Assembly (NCBI RefSeq): GCF_048593165.1
Contig: NZ_CP184271.1
Direction: 5' to 3' (one strand)
Origin: Pectobacterium sp013449375
GTDB lineage: Bacteria > Pseudomonadota > Gammaproteobacteria > Enterobacterales > Enterobacteriaceae
Length of the DNA: 64,000 nucleotides
Notes under the pieces: generated by a model
The model's input: only the letters and a program-made list of their open reading frames with translations
Told to the model about the DNA's origin: nothing
Database searches by the model: none
Position numbers and translations under genes: made by a program
Part shown: positions 18,901 to 27,084 of the stretch, one piece after another
Layout: each line of letters starts with the position of its first letter
Numbering within the stretch: position 1 is the stretch's first letter

Positions 18901-20411
18901 GCATGCTGGGTGAAAATGCTGGCTTGAATGACAAACTGCGTCATCGTCTGGAACTGGCTGAGGCGGAACGGACAAAAGCGCGTGAACAGCTCCGCCAGCA
19001 TCAGGCACAGTTGACGCAGTACAGTCAGGTTCAGGCGTCGCTGAAAAGTTCTTACGATGCTAAGCAGGATATGCTGAAGGAGCTGACGCAAGAGCTTCAG
19101 GATATTGGCGTACGTGCGGATGCCGACGCCGAAGAACGTGCCCGCCAGCGCCGTGATGAACTACATGCGGCATTAAGCACTAACCGTTCGCGGCGTAACC
19201 AGTTGGAAAAACAGATTACGTTCTGTGAAGCCGAAATGGACAGCTTGCAGAAGAAACTGCGCAAGCTGGAGCGTGATTATCACCAGATGCGCGAGCAGGT
19301 TGTCACCGCGAAAGCAGGTTGGTGTGCGGTCATGCGTTTGGTGAAAGACAACGGCGTTGAACGCCGCCTACACCGCCGTGAGCTGGCGTATATGGAAGGC
19401 GATGAATTACGTTCCATGTCGGATAAGGCGCTGGGTGCGCTGCGTCTGGCGGTGGCGGATAACGAACATCTGCGCGATGTGCTGCGGCTTTCGGAAGATC
19501 CGAAGCGGCCAGAGCGCAAAATCCAGTTCTACATAGCCGTTTACCAGCATCTGCGCGAGCGTATCCGTCAGGATATTATTCGCACTGATGATCCGGTAGA
19601 AGCGATTGAGCAGATGGAGATTGAACTTAATCGTCTGACCGAAGAGCTTACGGCGCGTGAGCAGATGCTGGCAATCAGCTCACGCAGCGTGGCAAACATC
19701 ATCCGTAAAACGATCCAGCGTGAGCAGAACCGCATTCGAATGTTGAACCAAGGGCTGCAAGCGGTGGCGTTTGGTCAGGTGAAGAGTGTTCGTCTCAACG
19801 TCAACGTGCGGGAAACGCATACTACGCTGCTTAATGTGTTGTCCGAACAGCAGGACATGCATCAAGATCTGTTTAACAGCAACCGCCTGACCTTCTCGGA
19901 AGCGTTGGCAAAACTGTATCAGCGCCTGAATCCTGAAATTGATATGGGACAGCGCACGCCGCAAACGATCGGTGAAGAGCTGTTGGACTACCGAAACTAC
20001 CTTGAAATGGAAGTTGAGGTAAACCGTGGCGCGGATGGTTGGCTGCGTGCGGAAAGTGGGGCGCTCTCTACCGGGGAAGCGATTGGTACCGGGATGTCAA
20101 TTCTGGTCATGGTCGTGCAGAGCTGGGAAGAAGAGTCTAAACGTCTGCGTGGCAAAGATATTATTCCGTGTCGTCTGCTCTTCCTCGATGAGGCCGCGCG
20201 TCTGGATGCCAAATCGATCGCCACGCTGTTCGAGCTTTGCGATCGTCTGGAGATGCAGTTGGTCATCGCGGCACCGGAAAATATCAGCCCCGAAAAAGGG
20301 ACAACCTATAAGCTGGTGCGTAAAGTCTACCAAAACAACGAGCATGTCCATGTGGTCGGGTTGCGGGGGTTCGGCGCTGACGCGCCTGAGACGCAGGAAC
20401 AAACCTCATAG
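15972..20411 (+). CDS. mukB: Condensin SMC-like subunit MukB
   Basis: A 1479-residue SMC-like ATPase, close to the 1486 of E. coli MukB. Walker A GNGAGKS lies at about residues 35-41. Two long Glu/Gln/Arg-rich coiled-coil regions flank a hinge around residues 650-800. The C-terminal head carries the signature (SGALSTGEAIGTG) and Walker B (RLLFLDEAARLD). MukB dimerises at the hinge, forms loops in DNA and works with MukEF and topoisomerase IV in chromosome organisation. It is the last gene of the cmoM-mukFEB operon and is followed by a strong terminator. Confidence 0.98.
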   Translation: MIERGKFRSLTLVNWNGFFARTFDLDELVTTLSGGNGAGKSTTMAAFITALIPDLTLLHFRNTTEAGATSGSRDKGLHGKLRAGVCYSTLDVVNSRHQRVLVGVRLQQVAGRDRKVDIKPFTIQGLPTAIQPTQILTQVVGDRQARVLSLQELKERVEEMEGVQFKQFNSITDYHSLMFDLGVVPRRLRSASDRSKFYRLIEASLYGGISSAITRSLRDYLLPENSGVRKAFQDMEVALRENRMTLEAIRVTQSDRDLFKHLISEATSYVAADYMRHANERRIHLDGALELRRDLFSSRKQLSSEQYRHVEMARELAEQSGAESDLETDYQAASDHLNLVQTAMRQQEKIERYNADLEELSYRLEEQNEVVEEAREQQAENEERADAAELEVDELKSQLADYQQALDVQQTRAIQYQQAQQALERARTLCQLPDLTADNADEWLDSYQAKEQEATEILLMLEQKLSVADAAHGQFEQAYQLVSKIAGVVNRNEAWQVARDLLRDSSSQRYQAERVQPLRMRLSELEQRLREQQDAERLLQDFNKRNGQDYQPEELESLQQELDARIETLSSLVAEAGERRMALRQELEQIQQRIQKLTTRAPVWLAAQEMLTQLSEQSGETFEDSRQVTEFMQQLLERERETTVERDDIATRKRQIEAQIERLSQPGGSEDPRLNALAERFGGVLLSEIYDDVTLDDAPYFSALYGPSRHAIVVADLSLVRDQLAGLEDCPEDLYLIEGDPQSFDDSVFAVEELERAVVVKVAERQWRYSRFPEVPLFGRAAREMRLESLRDEREALAEQYATLSFDVQKTQRLHQSFSRFIGTHLAVVFDEDPEAEIRTLSSRRGELDRAIANFDGENQQQRQQYDQAKEASAQLNKLIPRISLLCDETLQDRVEEIRAELDETEESARFIQQHGATLAKLEPLVSVLQSDPQQHEQLQEDYTQAQNAQRQAKQQAFALTEVVQRRAHFSYVDSAGMLGENAGLNDKLRHRLELAEAERTKAREQLRQHQAQLTQYSQVQASLKSSYDAKQDMLKELTQELQDIGVRADADAEERARQRRDELHAALSTNRSRRNQLEKQITFCEAEMDSLQKKLRKLERDYHQMREQVVTAKAGWCAVMRLVKDNGVERRLHRRELAYMEGDELRSMSDKALGALRLAVADNEHLRDVLRLSEDPKRPERKIQFYIAVYQHLRERIRQDIIRTDDPVEAIEQMEIELNRLTEELTAREQMLAISSRSVANIIRKTIQREQNRIRMLNQGLQAVAFGQVKSVRLNVNVRETHTTLLNVLSEQQDMHQDLFNSNRLTFSEALAKLYQRLNPEIDMGQRTPQTIGEELLDYRNYLEMEVEVNRGADGWLRAESGALSTGEAIGTGMSILVMVVQSWEEESKRLRGKDIIPCRLLFLDEAARLDAKSIATLFELCDRLEMQLVIAAPENISPEKGTTYKLVRKVYQNNEHVHVVGLRGFGADAPETQEQTS

Positions 20412-20468
20412 TGGGGAGCGATAACGTTTATCGCAGCAAACCTTACTGCTCTTTTCCTCTATAATCAC

Positions 20469-20497
20469 AAAGCCGCTTTTTTAAGCGGCTTTATTTT
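20469..20497 (+). terminator. Rho-independent terminator of the muk operon
   Basis: A ten-bp perfect stem, AAAGCCGCTT with AAGCGGCTTT, around TTTT, followed by ATTTTT. Confidence 0.92.
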
Positions 20498-20747
20498 TAC
20501 GTAAAAAGAATGCTGACAGTGAATAAGTTCATCAAGCTCGAAAGATAATAACCAGAAGAAGAAGCAAAAATATTTTTCTCTTTATATACTGACGGTACAG
20601 CGATGGCGATGGAAGGCCGTAGAAGGATTTGCGGTTGTATATTGTACAGCGACGACCGTGAATGACGGGCGCGATATAAAAAATGATCATCTTTCATTCT
20701 TTATCGGTTTGCTATTTCGATGTTCAATGTGGATTGTCGTAAAAGCA
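20498..20747. other. Intergenic stretch between mukB and the ERIC element
   Basis: About 250 AT-rich bases. I see no gene, RNA or clear promoter here. Confidence 0.5.
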
Positions 20748-20874
20748 TATACCCTAAATAATTCGAGCCGCGTGAAGGCGGCAACCGCGCGAATCCCCAG
20801 GCGCTTACACAGGTAAGTGATTGGGGTGAGTAAGGGCGGCCAATGCACAAGCAGCTTGAAGTATGACGGGTATA
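20748..20874 (+). repeat. ERIC element, 127 bp
   Basis: Exactly 127 bases between TATACCCTAAATAATTCGAG and CTTGAAGTATGACGGGTATA. The core GAATCCCCAGGCGCTTACAC and GGTAAGTGATTGGGGTGAG matches the well-known ERIC consensus used for ERIC-PCR primers. It ends 28 bases before ldtD, so it is likely to be transcribed as part of the ldtD leader or to lie within its promoter. Confidence 0.93.
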
Positions 20875-20902
20875 GTGATTAATAAGTACAGGGGATAAAT
20901 GG

Positions 20903-22639
20903 ATGTTGTTGTTACATAAGCGAAAAATGGTCAGGCTGCTGTTACGCGTGGGTTGTATTTGGGTCGGAAGCCTGTCTCCTTCGTTTTCGGTGCTGGCAGC
21001 ATCTCCGACGGTGGTATCCGGCTTATCGCAAAGCTCGGGCGTGGTGTCTGTAGAAAATAGCCGTGCAGGGCTTCTGGCCGCGCTGCCGCACGGTATGACG
21101 TTACATTATCTCTCTGATTTATCATCGCTTTATGCCCAGCATCAGATGCAACCTATGTGGGCAGATAACCGTGCGGTTCAACAGTTTCAACAACAGCTGG
21201 CCGAATTGGCAATAGCGGGCGTACAGCCGCAGTTCACTACGTGGGTAACCTGGCTGACCGATCCGCAATTGACTGGATTTGCGCGCGATGCCGTGCTCTC
21301 AGATGCGATGCTGGGCTATTTGCAGTTCGTCTCGGGTGTAGAACGTAGCGGTAATGACTGGTTGTACAGCAGCGTACCTTACCGTCTGCAATCGCCGACG
21401 CTCAATGTCGTTTCGCAATGGCAACAGGCCGTGAAATCCGGCACCAGCGCGGCTTATGTCGTTTCGCTGGCACCACAGCATTCGCAATACGCCAAAATGC
21501 ATGAAGCGCTGAAGACGATGCTGACGGACAATCGTCCGTGGCCGAGCCTGAATCTGGCGGAGTCTCTGCGCCCGGAACAGCAGAGTCGGGAACTGGCGGT
21601 GCTGCGTGAAATTCTGCAACGTACTGGCATGCTGTCTTCAACGGAGAGCATTACGCTATTTAACGAAAATACCGCCGCGACGACGGTATCGACCGGGCAG
21701 GCTCCGCTGGTCGAGGGCGGTGCTATCGACGATCGTTATACTGGCGAACTGGTTGACGCGGTTAAACGCTTCCAGCACTGGCAAGGGCTGGAGGATGATG
21801 GCGTTATTGGTAAGCGTACGCGCGATTGGCTCAATGTGTCCCCGCAAATGCGCGCAACGCTGTTGGCGCTGAATATCCAGCGTCTGCGTCTGTTACCGGA
21901 CAATGTCCACACCGGTATCATGGTGAACATCCCCAATTATTCACTGATCTATTATCAGGATGGCGCTGAACGCTTATCATCGCGCGTCATTGTTGGGCAG
22001 CCTAAACGCAAAACGCCATTGATGAGCAGCTCGCTGTATAACGTGGTGGTCAATCCGCCGTGGAATGTTCCTACGACGCTGACTCGGCAGGACATCATTC
22101 CTAAAGTCGTACGCGATCCCGGCTATCTACAGCGTCATGGCTACACGGTGTTGTCCGGCTGGAGTCAGGATGCTGAAGCGATCGATCCTTCCATGATCGA
22201 TTGGCCGATGGTTTCAGCAGAGCGCTTCCCTTATCGACTGCGTCAGGCCCCAGGTGCGAATAACTCGCTGGGACGCTATAAATTCAATATGCCGAATTCA
22301 GAAGCGATTTATCTGCACGACACGCCTAATCACAATCTGTTCCAGCGTGATATTCGGGCGCTGAGCTCCGGCTGCGTGCGGGTTAATAAGGCATCGGAAC
22401 TGGCTAGCATGTTATTGCAGGATGCGGGATGGAATAATAGTCGTATTTCTTCCACGCTGGATCAGGGCAATACCACCTTCGTGTCAATGAAACATCGGAT
22501 TCCGGTCAACCTTTATTACCTGACCGCATGGGTGGCTGAAGATGGTAGACCGCAGTTCCGAACAGATATTTACAATTATGATGACTCCGCTCGTGCCGGG
22601 ACGAAAGTGTTGTCCAGAGCAGGGCTGTTGCTGCAGTAA
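20903..22639 (+). CDS. ldtD: L,D-transpeptidase LdtD
   Basis: A 578-residue periplasmic enzyme (formerly YcbB) that makes 3-3 cross-links in peptidoglycan. A signal sequence or anchor covers about residues 8-33. A peptidoglycan-binding domain lies around residues 275-315 (FQHWQGLEDDGVIGKRT). The YkuD catalytic domain has HDTPNHNLF and SSGCVRV, with the nucleophile at C491. It is somewhat shorter than E. coli LdtD (615). ATG 20903 has AGGGG about ten bases upstream; an out-of-frame ATG at 20899 opens only a few codons. Mature LdtD works with PBP1b and a carboxypeptidase under envelope stress. Confidence 0.95.
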   Translation: MLLLHKRKMVRLLLRVGCIWVGSLSPSFSVLAASPTVVSGLSQSSGVVSVENSRAGLLAALPHGMTLHYLSDLSSLYAQHQMQPMWADNRAVQQFQQQLAELAIAGVQPQFTTWVTWLTDPQLTGFARDAVLSDAMLGYLQFVSGVERSGNDWLYSSVPYRLQSPTLNVVSQWQQAVKSGTSAAYVVSLAPQHSQYAKMHEALKTMLTDNRPWPSLNLAESLRPEQQSRELAVLREILQRTGMLSSTESITLFNENTAATTVSTGQAPLVEGGAIDDRYTGELVDAVKRFQHWQGLEDDGVIGKRTRDWLNVSPQMRATLLALNIQRLRLLPDNVHTGIMVNIPNYSLIYYQDGAERLSSRVIVGQPKRKTPLMSSSLYNVVVNPPWNVPTTLTRQDIIPKVVRDPGYLQRHGYTVLSGWSQDAEAIDPSMIDWPMVSAERFPYRLRQAPGANNSLGRYKFNMPNSEAIYLHDTPNHNLFQRDIRALSSGCVRVNKASELASMLLQDAGWNNSRISSTLDQGNTTFVSMKHRIPVNLYYLTAWVAEDGRPQFRTDIYNYDDSARAGTKVLSRAGLLLQ

Positions 22640-22684
22640 GTATTGAAAACACGAGCATTAGCGGTAGCGGTATTTTATCGTTTT

Positions 22685-22731
22685 GCGGGGGATCGATGCG
22701 ATCTCCCGCAAACCCGTAAGCAAAGCGGGTT
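22685..22731 (+). terminator. Tandem hairpins after ldtD
   Basis: A nine-bp stem (GCGGGGGAT with ATCTCCCGC, one G-T pair) is followed two bases later by a six-bp stem (AACCCG with CGGGTT). No clear T-run follows, so termination efficiency is uncertain. Confidence 0.5.
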
Positions 22732-22817
22732 GACTCACTTTTCTCTGGCAGTTAAGGTTCAAGGCGGCATGTTTTGTGCCTCCTTTTATACCGTTCTTTA
22801 GCCAGGGTACTTGTTCT

Positions 22818-23366
22818 ATGGATCACATTGACAATCATCGCCGTAAGTGGCTTGCACTAGGTGGTGCCGCATTGGGTATCGCACTGCTTCCCGGTCAGGC
22901 ATTTGCGACGTTATCTACACCCCGACCACGAATTTTGACGCTGAACAATCTGAATACCGGAGAGCAACTGAAAACGGAATTCTTTGATGGCAAACGGTAT
23001 AACAAGTCAGAACTTTCCCGCCTGAATCACTTTTTCCGCGATTATCGCGCCAATAAAGTCAAAACGATTGATCCCCAACTCTTCGATCAGCTCTATCGCT
23101 TACAGGTGATGTTGGGTACCAACAAGCCTGTACAGCTGATTTCGGGTTATCGCGCGATAGATACGAATAACGAATTACGTGCGCATAGCCGAGGGGTAGC
23201 AAAACAGAGCTACCACACGAAAGGGCAGGCGATGGATTTCCATATTGAAGGCGTTCAACTCGCTAACATTCGTAAAGCGGCGATGAAAATGCGTGCCGGC
23301 GGCGTTGGTTACTACCCACACAGCGATTTTGTTCACATCGATACTGGCCCCGTCCGCACCTGGTAA
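22818..23366 (+). CDS. mepK: Murein DD-endopeptidase MepK
   Basis: A 182-residue periplasmic zinc peptidase (M15 family, formerly YcbK) that cleaves peptide cross-links, including 3-3 links, to allow wall growth. The start at ATG 22818 gives the same length as the E. coli protein and an N-terminus with twin arginines (RRKWLALGG at residues 8-16), a Tat-type signal. Zinc ligands are visible in SYHTKGQAMD and FVHIDTG. It lies next to the transpeptidase ldtD, which creates the kind of cross-link it can cut. Confidence 0.95.
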   Translation: MDHIDNHRRKWLALGGAALGIALLPGQAFATLSTPRPRILTLNNLNTGEQLKTEFFDGKRYNKSELSRLNHFFRDYRANKVKTIDPQLFDQLYRLQVMLGTNKPVQLISGYRAIDTNNELRAHSRGVAKQSYHTKGQAMDFHIEGVQLANIRKAAMKMRAGGVGYYPHSDFVHIDTGPVRTW

Positions 23367-23447
23367 TCTGTTACCACAGCACGACACTTTTTTGATTCGG
23401 CTCGCTAAGACATCGTGAGCCGCTCAGTTTATTCAACATGGAGTGAT

Positions 23448-24095
23448 ATGAAATATCAAATTGTTCCAGTGACGGCATTTAGCCAGAACTGCACGTTGTT
23501 ATGGTGCGAAAAAACCAATGAAGCGGCGATTGTCGATCCCGGTGGTGATGCAGAAAAAATCAAACGAGCCGTCACGAATGCAGGGATTTTGGTTAAACAG
23601 ATTCTGTTAACGCACGGTCATCTGGATCATGTGGGGGCGGCTGCCGAGTTGGCCGAGCACTATCAGGTCGCAATCATTGGCCCGCAGATTGAAGATGCGT
23701 TCTGGCTGGAAGGGTTACCGGCACAGAGCCGGATGTTTGGTCTGGAAGAATGCGCGCCGCTGACGCCATCACGTTGGTTACAGGAAGGTGATGAGGTTAA
23801 CGTGGGTGAGACGACGCTGGCGGTTTTCCACTGCCCAGGCCATACACCGGGTCACATTGTTTTCTTTGATGCGGCATCGCGGCTGGCACAGGTAGGCGAT
23901 GTGATTTTCAACGGTGGCGTAGGGCGTACTGATTTCCCACAGGGAGATCATCAGGCGTTGATTGCGTCCATCAAAAACAAGCTGCTGCCGCTGGGTGACG
24001 ATGTGACGTTTATTCCGGGACACGGCCCGATGTCGACCTTAGGACATGAACGCAAGACCAACCCTTTCCTGCGTGAAGATGCCGCGATTTGGTAG
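23448..24095 (+). CDS. gloC: Hydroxyacylglutathione hydrolase GloC
   Basis: A 215-residue cytoplasmic type II glyoxalase (formerly YcbL) that hydrolyses S-lactoylglutathione in methylglyoxal detoxification. Metallo-beta-lactamase motif THGHLDH lies at residues 55-61, with further metal ligands in CPGHTPGH and IPGHGP. ATG 23448 matches the E. coli start and length; an upstream in-frame ATG at 23415 would add 11 residues. The gene converges on aspC, and a bidirectional terminator separates them. Confidence 0.96.
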   Translation: MKYQIVPVTAFSQNCTLLWCEKTNEAAIVDPGGDAEKIKRAVTNAGILVKQILLTHGHLDHVGAAAELAEHYQVAIIGPQIEDAFWLEGLPAQSRMFGLEECAPLTPSRWLQEGDEVNVGETTLAVFHCPGHTPGHIVFFDAASRLAQVGDVIFNGGVGRTDFPQGDHQALIASIKNKLLPLGDDVTFIPGHGPMSTLGHERKTNPFLREDAAIW

Positions 24096-24122
24096 TGTTT
24101 TATAGACTTCAAACGCAGAAAT

Positions 24123-24153
24123 AAAAAAGCCGACATGCTATGTCGGCTTTTTT
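24123..24153. terminator. Bidirectional terminator between gloC and aspC
   Basis: A 13-bp perfect stem, AAAAAAGCCGACA with TGTCGGCTTTTTT, around a five-base loop. It serves both converging genes. Confidence 0.93.
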
Positions 24154-24166
24154 GATCGCAGAAGAA

Positions 24167-25357
24167 TCAGAGTACGGCAACAATCGCTTCGCAGAGCGGA
24201 GCCATATTTTCTGGCGTCATTCCTGCAACGTTGATACGGCCGGAATTCACCGCGTAAACGCCGAATTCGTCACGCAGACGCAGGACCTGCTCCTTGGTCA
24301 AGCCGCTGAATGAGAACATCCCATTCTGGTCGATGATGAAGGAGAAATCCTGCTGCGCGCCTTTTTCCTGCAAGGTATTCACGAACAACTGACGCATACG
24401 CTGAATGCGCTCACGCATCGCCGTCAATTCCTGCTCCCAAATGGCCTTCAGTGCGTCGTTGCCCAAAATGGTTGCAACAACGGTCGCGCCGTGTGACGGT
24501 GGGTTGGAGTAGTTTGCGCGAATAGCGGCTTTCACCTGGCTGAATGCGGTGTCTGCCGTTGCGGCATCCGCGGCAACCAGCGTACAGGCACCGACGCGCT
24601 CATTGTACAAACCGAAGTTTTTAGAGTACGAGCTGCATACGATCAGTTCATCGTGTTTTGCAGCGAAGAGACGCAGGCCTTCCGCATCTTCTTCGAGCCC
24701 ACGGGCAAAGCCCTGATAGGCGAAGTCAAACAGCGGCAGCCAGCCTTTGGCGACTGACAGCTCAGCCAGCGTAGCCCATTGCTCAGCGGTAGGATCGATA
24801 CCGGTTGGGTTATGGCAACAGCCGTGGAACAGCACCACATCACCCGCTTGTGCGGCGTTCAGGCTATTCAGCAGGCCATCAAAATCCAGTGCGTGGTTTG
24901 CTGCATCGTAGTAGTCATACTGGCACACTTCCAAACCGACAGCGGAGAAGACATTGTTGTGATTTGGCCAGGTTGGGTTGCTGATCCAAATACGTTTTGC
25001 AGATGTTTGATTGGCAATGAAATCAGCGGCTACGCGCAACGCACCGGTTCCGCCTGGGGTTTGCGCTGTGCGGGCACGTTTATCAGCAATGATGGCATTC
25101 TGCTTGCCAAACAACAGCTCTTGCGTGCACTGGCCGAAGGCTGGCAGCCCGTCAATGCCCAGATAATTTTTGGTGGTTTCATTTTCCAGCAGATAGTGTT
25201 CTGCTTTTTTTACGCTGGTCAGAACCGGAGTTTTACCGGTTTCATCTTTATAGACACCAATACCCAGATTGATTTTATTCGCGCGGTCATCGGCGCGGAA
25301 AAGATCGGTCAGCCCGAGAATAGGATCGGCCGGTGCGGCAGAGATATTTTCAAACAT
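24167..25357 (-). CDS. aspC: Aspartate aminotransferase AspC
   Basis: A 396-residue PLP-dependent class I aminotransferase that interconverts aspartate and oxaloacetate with glutamate/2-oxoglutarate; it also acts on aromatic amino acids. The start at 25357 (MFENISAAPADP) gives the E. coli length exactly. The PLP lysine is in SYSKNFGLYNERVG near residue 246, and the substrate-binding arginine is expected near the C-terminus. The 316 bases upstream hold a repeat module (25528-25583) and the ompF terminator. No clear promoter was identified. Confidence 0.97.
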   Translation of the reverse strand: MFENISAAPADPILGLTDLFRADDRANKINLGIGVYKDETGKTPVLTSVKKAEHYLLENETTKNYLGIDGLPAFGQCTQELLFGKQNAIIADKRARTAQTPGGTGALRVAADFIANQTSAKRIWISNPTWPNHNNVFSAVGLEVCQYDYYDAANHALDFDGLLNSLNAAQAGDVVLFHGCCHNPTGIDPTAEQWATLAELSVAKGWLPLFDFAYQGFARGLEEDAEGLRLFAAKHDELIVCSSYSKNFGLYNERVGACTLVAADAATADTAFSQVKAAIRANYSNPPSHGATVVATILGNDALKAIWEQELTAMRERIQRMRQLFVNTLQEKGAQQDFSFIIDQNGMFSFSGLTKEQVLRLRDEFGVYAVNSGRINVAGMTPENMAPLCEAIVAVL

Positions 25358-25527
25358 TGCCAGAATGTTCCATAACTGAGATGAAATAAGAAATCTCAGA
25401 GTACCGTCAGTAAAAGATTTTGCCAACCGTTGATGTCAAAAAGAAAGGGAAATAACAGGGAGAAGGAGAGAGACGAAATAAAAGACTGGTTAGGCGAGAA
25501 TAATTGGCGCAGCGTGGCGTAAAGCAG

Positions 25528-25583
25528 AAACAAAAAAACGTTGGCAGCGTTTTTTAGCATTGCTGGCGACGGCTCGTAAGGCG
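25528..25583 (+). repeat. Double-hairpin repeat module, copy 1
   Basis: The pattern ACAAAAAAACG-ttggcag-CGTTTTTT followed by GCTGGCGACGGC resembles 40182-40233 and the reverse complement of 46537-46588. The first part is a self-complementary arm, and the second a GC-rich arm. It lies between aspC and ompF. Confidence 0.55.
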
Positions 25584-25600
25584 CTGCTCAGCACACAATA

Positions 25601-25630
25601 AAAAAGACAGAGCCGAAGCCCTGTCTTTTC
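25601..25630 (-). terminator. Rho-independent terminator of the porin gene
   Basis: On the minus strand, AAAAGACAGGGC pairs with GCTCTGTCTTTT across TTCG, followed by T-rich sequence. It lies about 45 bases after the porin stop. Confidence 0.9.
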
Positions 25631-25673
25631 ATGCAATACGAACGATTAACTCGTTACGTTATGCGATGCCAAC

Positions 25674-26789
25674 TTAGAACTGGTAAGTCAGACCAACAGC
25701 AACTTTATCATCGTCTTTAAGGCCATAGGCATTGTCAGATTTGATCAAGTTGATGTCATATTCGGTGTAAACAGACATGTTTTTGTTGAATGCATAAGTC
25801 GCACCCAAGCTAACATATTTGGTGATGTAATCGTTACGATTGTTAGCATCGTCCTGAGCTTTAGCTTGTACGTAGCCCAGAGATGGGGTCAGACCGAAGT
25901 CGAAATTGTATTGAGCAACGGCTTCAAAAACTTTGGTTTTGTCTGCAAAATCAGTAGTAACGCCATTTACAGTTTTACCGATATAGCTAACATTGAGGAA
26001 TTCATTGTAGGTAGCAGCCAAATAGATGCTGTTAGCATCATATTTCAGACCTGTACCCCATGCTTCAGCTTTTTTACCACGACCAGAACCAGAAGCAAGT
26101 GCATTCTGTTCATCAGTACGGTTAACTGCTGCGTAAGAACCAACAATACCTAAACCAATATCAGATTCGTAGGAAGAAGAAATACCCCACCCATCGCCAT
26201 TCTGAGTATCGATATCAGAACCATTAGCATTGCTACGGTTATTAAGAGTGTCTTTGCTGTTTTTACCTTGGTATTGAACAGCGAAGTTCCAACCATCAAC
26301 TAAGCCGAAGAAGTTTTTATTACGGTAGGTAGCAACACCGGTAGAACGGCCAGTCAGGAAGTTATCAGAGTTAGACTGATCGCCGCCCCATTCAGGCAGG
26401 ACGTCGGTCCAAGCCAGTGAGTCATATGCAATGCCGAGGTTACGACCGTAGTCGAAAGAACCGTAGTCAGCGAATTTCAGACCCGCGAAGGCATAGCGAG
26501 TTTTGTCACTTTTGCCGCCGTCTGCTTCAGCGTTACGTGCGCTGAATTCATATTCAAAACGACCATAGCCAGTCAGTTCGCTGGTGATCTGAGTTTCGCC
26601 TTTGAAGCCTAAACGAGCGTAAGTTTTATCGCCATTGTTTGAACTGTCATCAGAGAAATAGTGTTTAGCGGTAACTTTACCAGTCAGATCCAGCTTGTTG
26701 CCGTCTTTGTTATAAACTTCAGCAGCGTTGGCTGCGCCAGCGACTAACAGAGCTGGGATTACTACTGCAAGAATATTGCGTTTCATCAT
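25674..26789 (-). CDS. ompF: OmpF-type general porin
   Basis: A 371-residue trimeric outer-membrane porin for small hydrophilic solutes. A 22-residue signal peptide ends in GAANA before AEVYNKDG. The pore-constricting loop 3 carries LPEWGGD, and the protein ends in YQF, the aromatic C-terminus needed for outer-membrane assembly. The start (MMKRNIL) is set by TGAGGG on the minus strand, identical in layout to E. coli. The gene lies between aspC and asnS as in E. coli, and the conserved leader supports orthology to ompF rather than ompC. OmpR control and repression by a MicF-like RNA are expected. Confidence 0.93.
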   Translation of the reverse strand: MMKRNILAVVIPALLVAGAANAAEVYNKDGNKLDLTGKVTAKHYFSDDSSNNGDKTYARLGFKGETQITSELTGYGRFEYEFSARNAEADGGKSDKTRYAFAGLKFADYGSFDYGRNLGIAYDSLAWTDVLPEWGGDQSNSDNFLTGRSTGVATYRNKNFFGLVDGWNFAVQYQGKNSKDTLNNRSNANGSDIDTQNGDGWGISSSYESDIGLGIVGSYAAVNRTDEQNALASGSGRGKKAEAWGTGLKYDANSIYLAATYNEFLNVSYIGKTVNGVTTDFADKTKVFEAVAQYNFDFGLTPSLGYVQAKAQDDANNRNDYITKYVSLGATYAFNKNMSVYTEYDINLIKSDNAYGLKDDDKVAVGLTYQF

Positions 26790-26985
26790 TATTACCCTCA
26801 TTGGTGTTATTTGGACACCTGCCACTGCCATAAATAATTCTTTAGGGAACTATTCCTGAAAGTTTGGTGTCTTCCTGTGTCTGAACGCAGTTTTCCATTC
26901 ACTCGCCAGTTAATCCACCCTAAAGATGCTACAAACTTCGTAATCGCGTAACAAATAGAAATAATGTGTGTCTGAATGTAAAAAT
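26790..26985 (-). promoter_or_regulatory. ompF leader and upstream region with candidate OmpR site
   Basis: The leader preserves several blocks I recall from E. coli ompF mRNA: GACACCAAACT, AATAGTTCC, GGCAGTGGCAGGTGTC and ATGAGGGTAATAA. The last lies where MicF pairs in E. coli. Further upstream, 26963-26982 reads TTTACATTCAGACACACATT on the minus strand, close to OmpR half-site composition. Promoter hexamers were not fixed. Confidence 0.65.
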
Positions 26986-27018
26986 CAGGGAACTTTGTGA
27001 GACATAACAAAAATTAAA

Positions 27019-27047
27019 AAAAAAGAGCCGGGAAACCCGACTCTTCT
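27019..27047 (-). terminator. Rho-independent terminator of asnS
   Basis: On the minus strand, GAGTCGGG pairs with CCCGGCTC (one G-T pair) around TTT, followed by a run of nine T. Confidence 0.9.
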
Positions 27048-27084
27048 TTTCTACATATTTGTTTTACTTATATTAAATTTTTAT

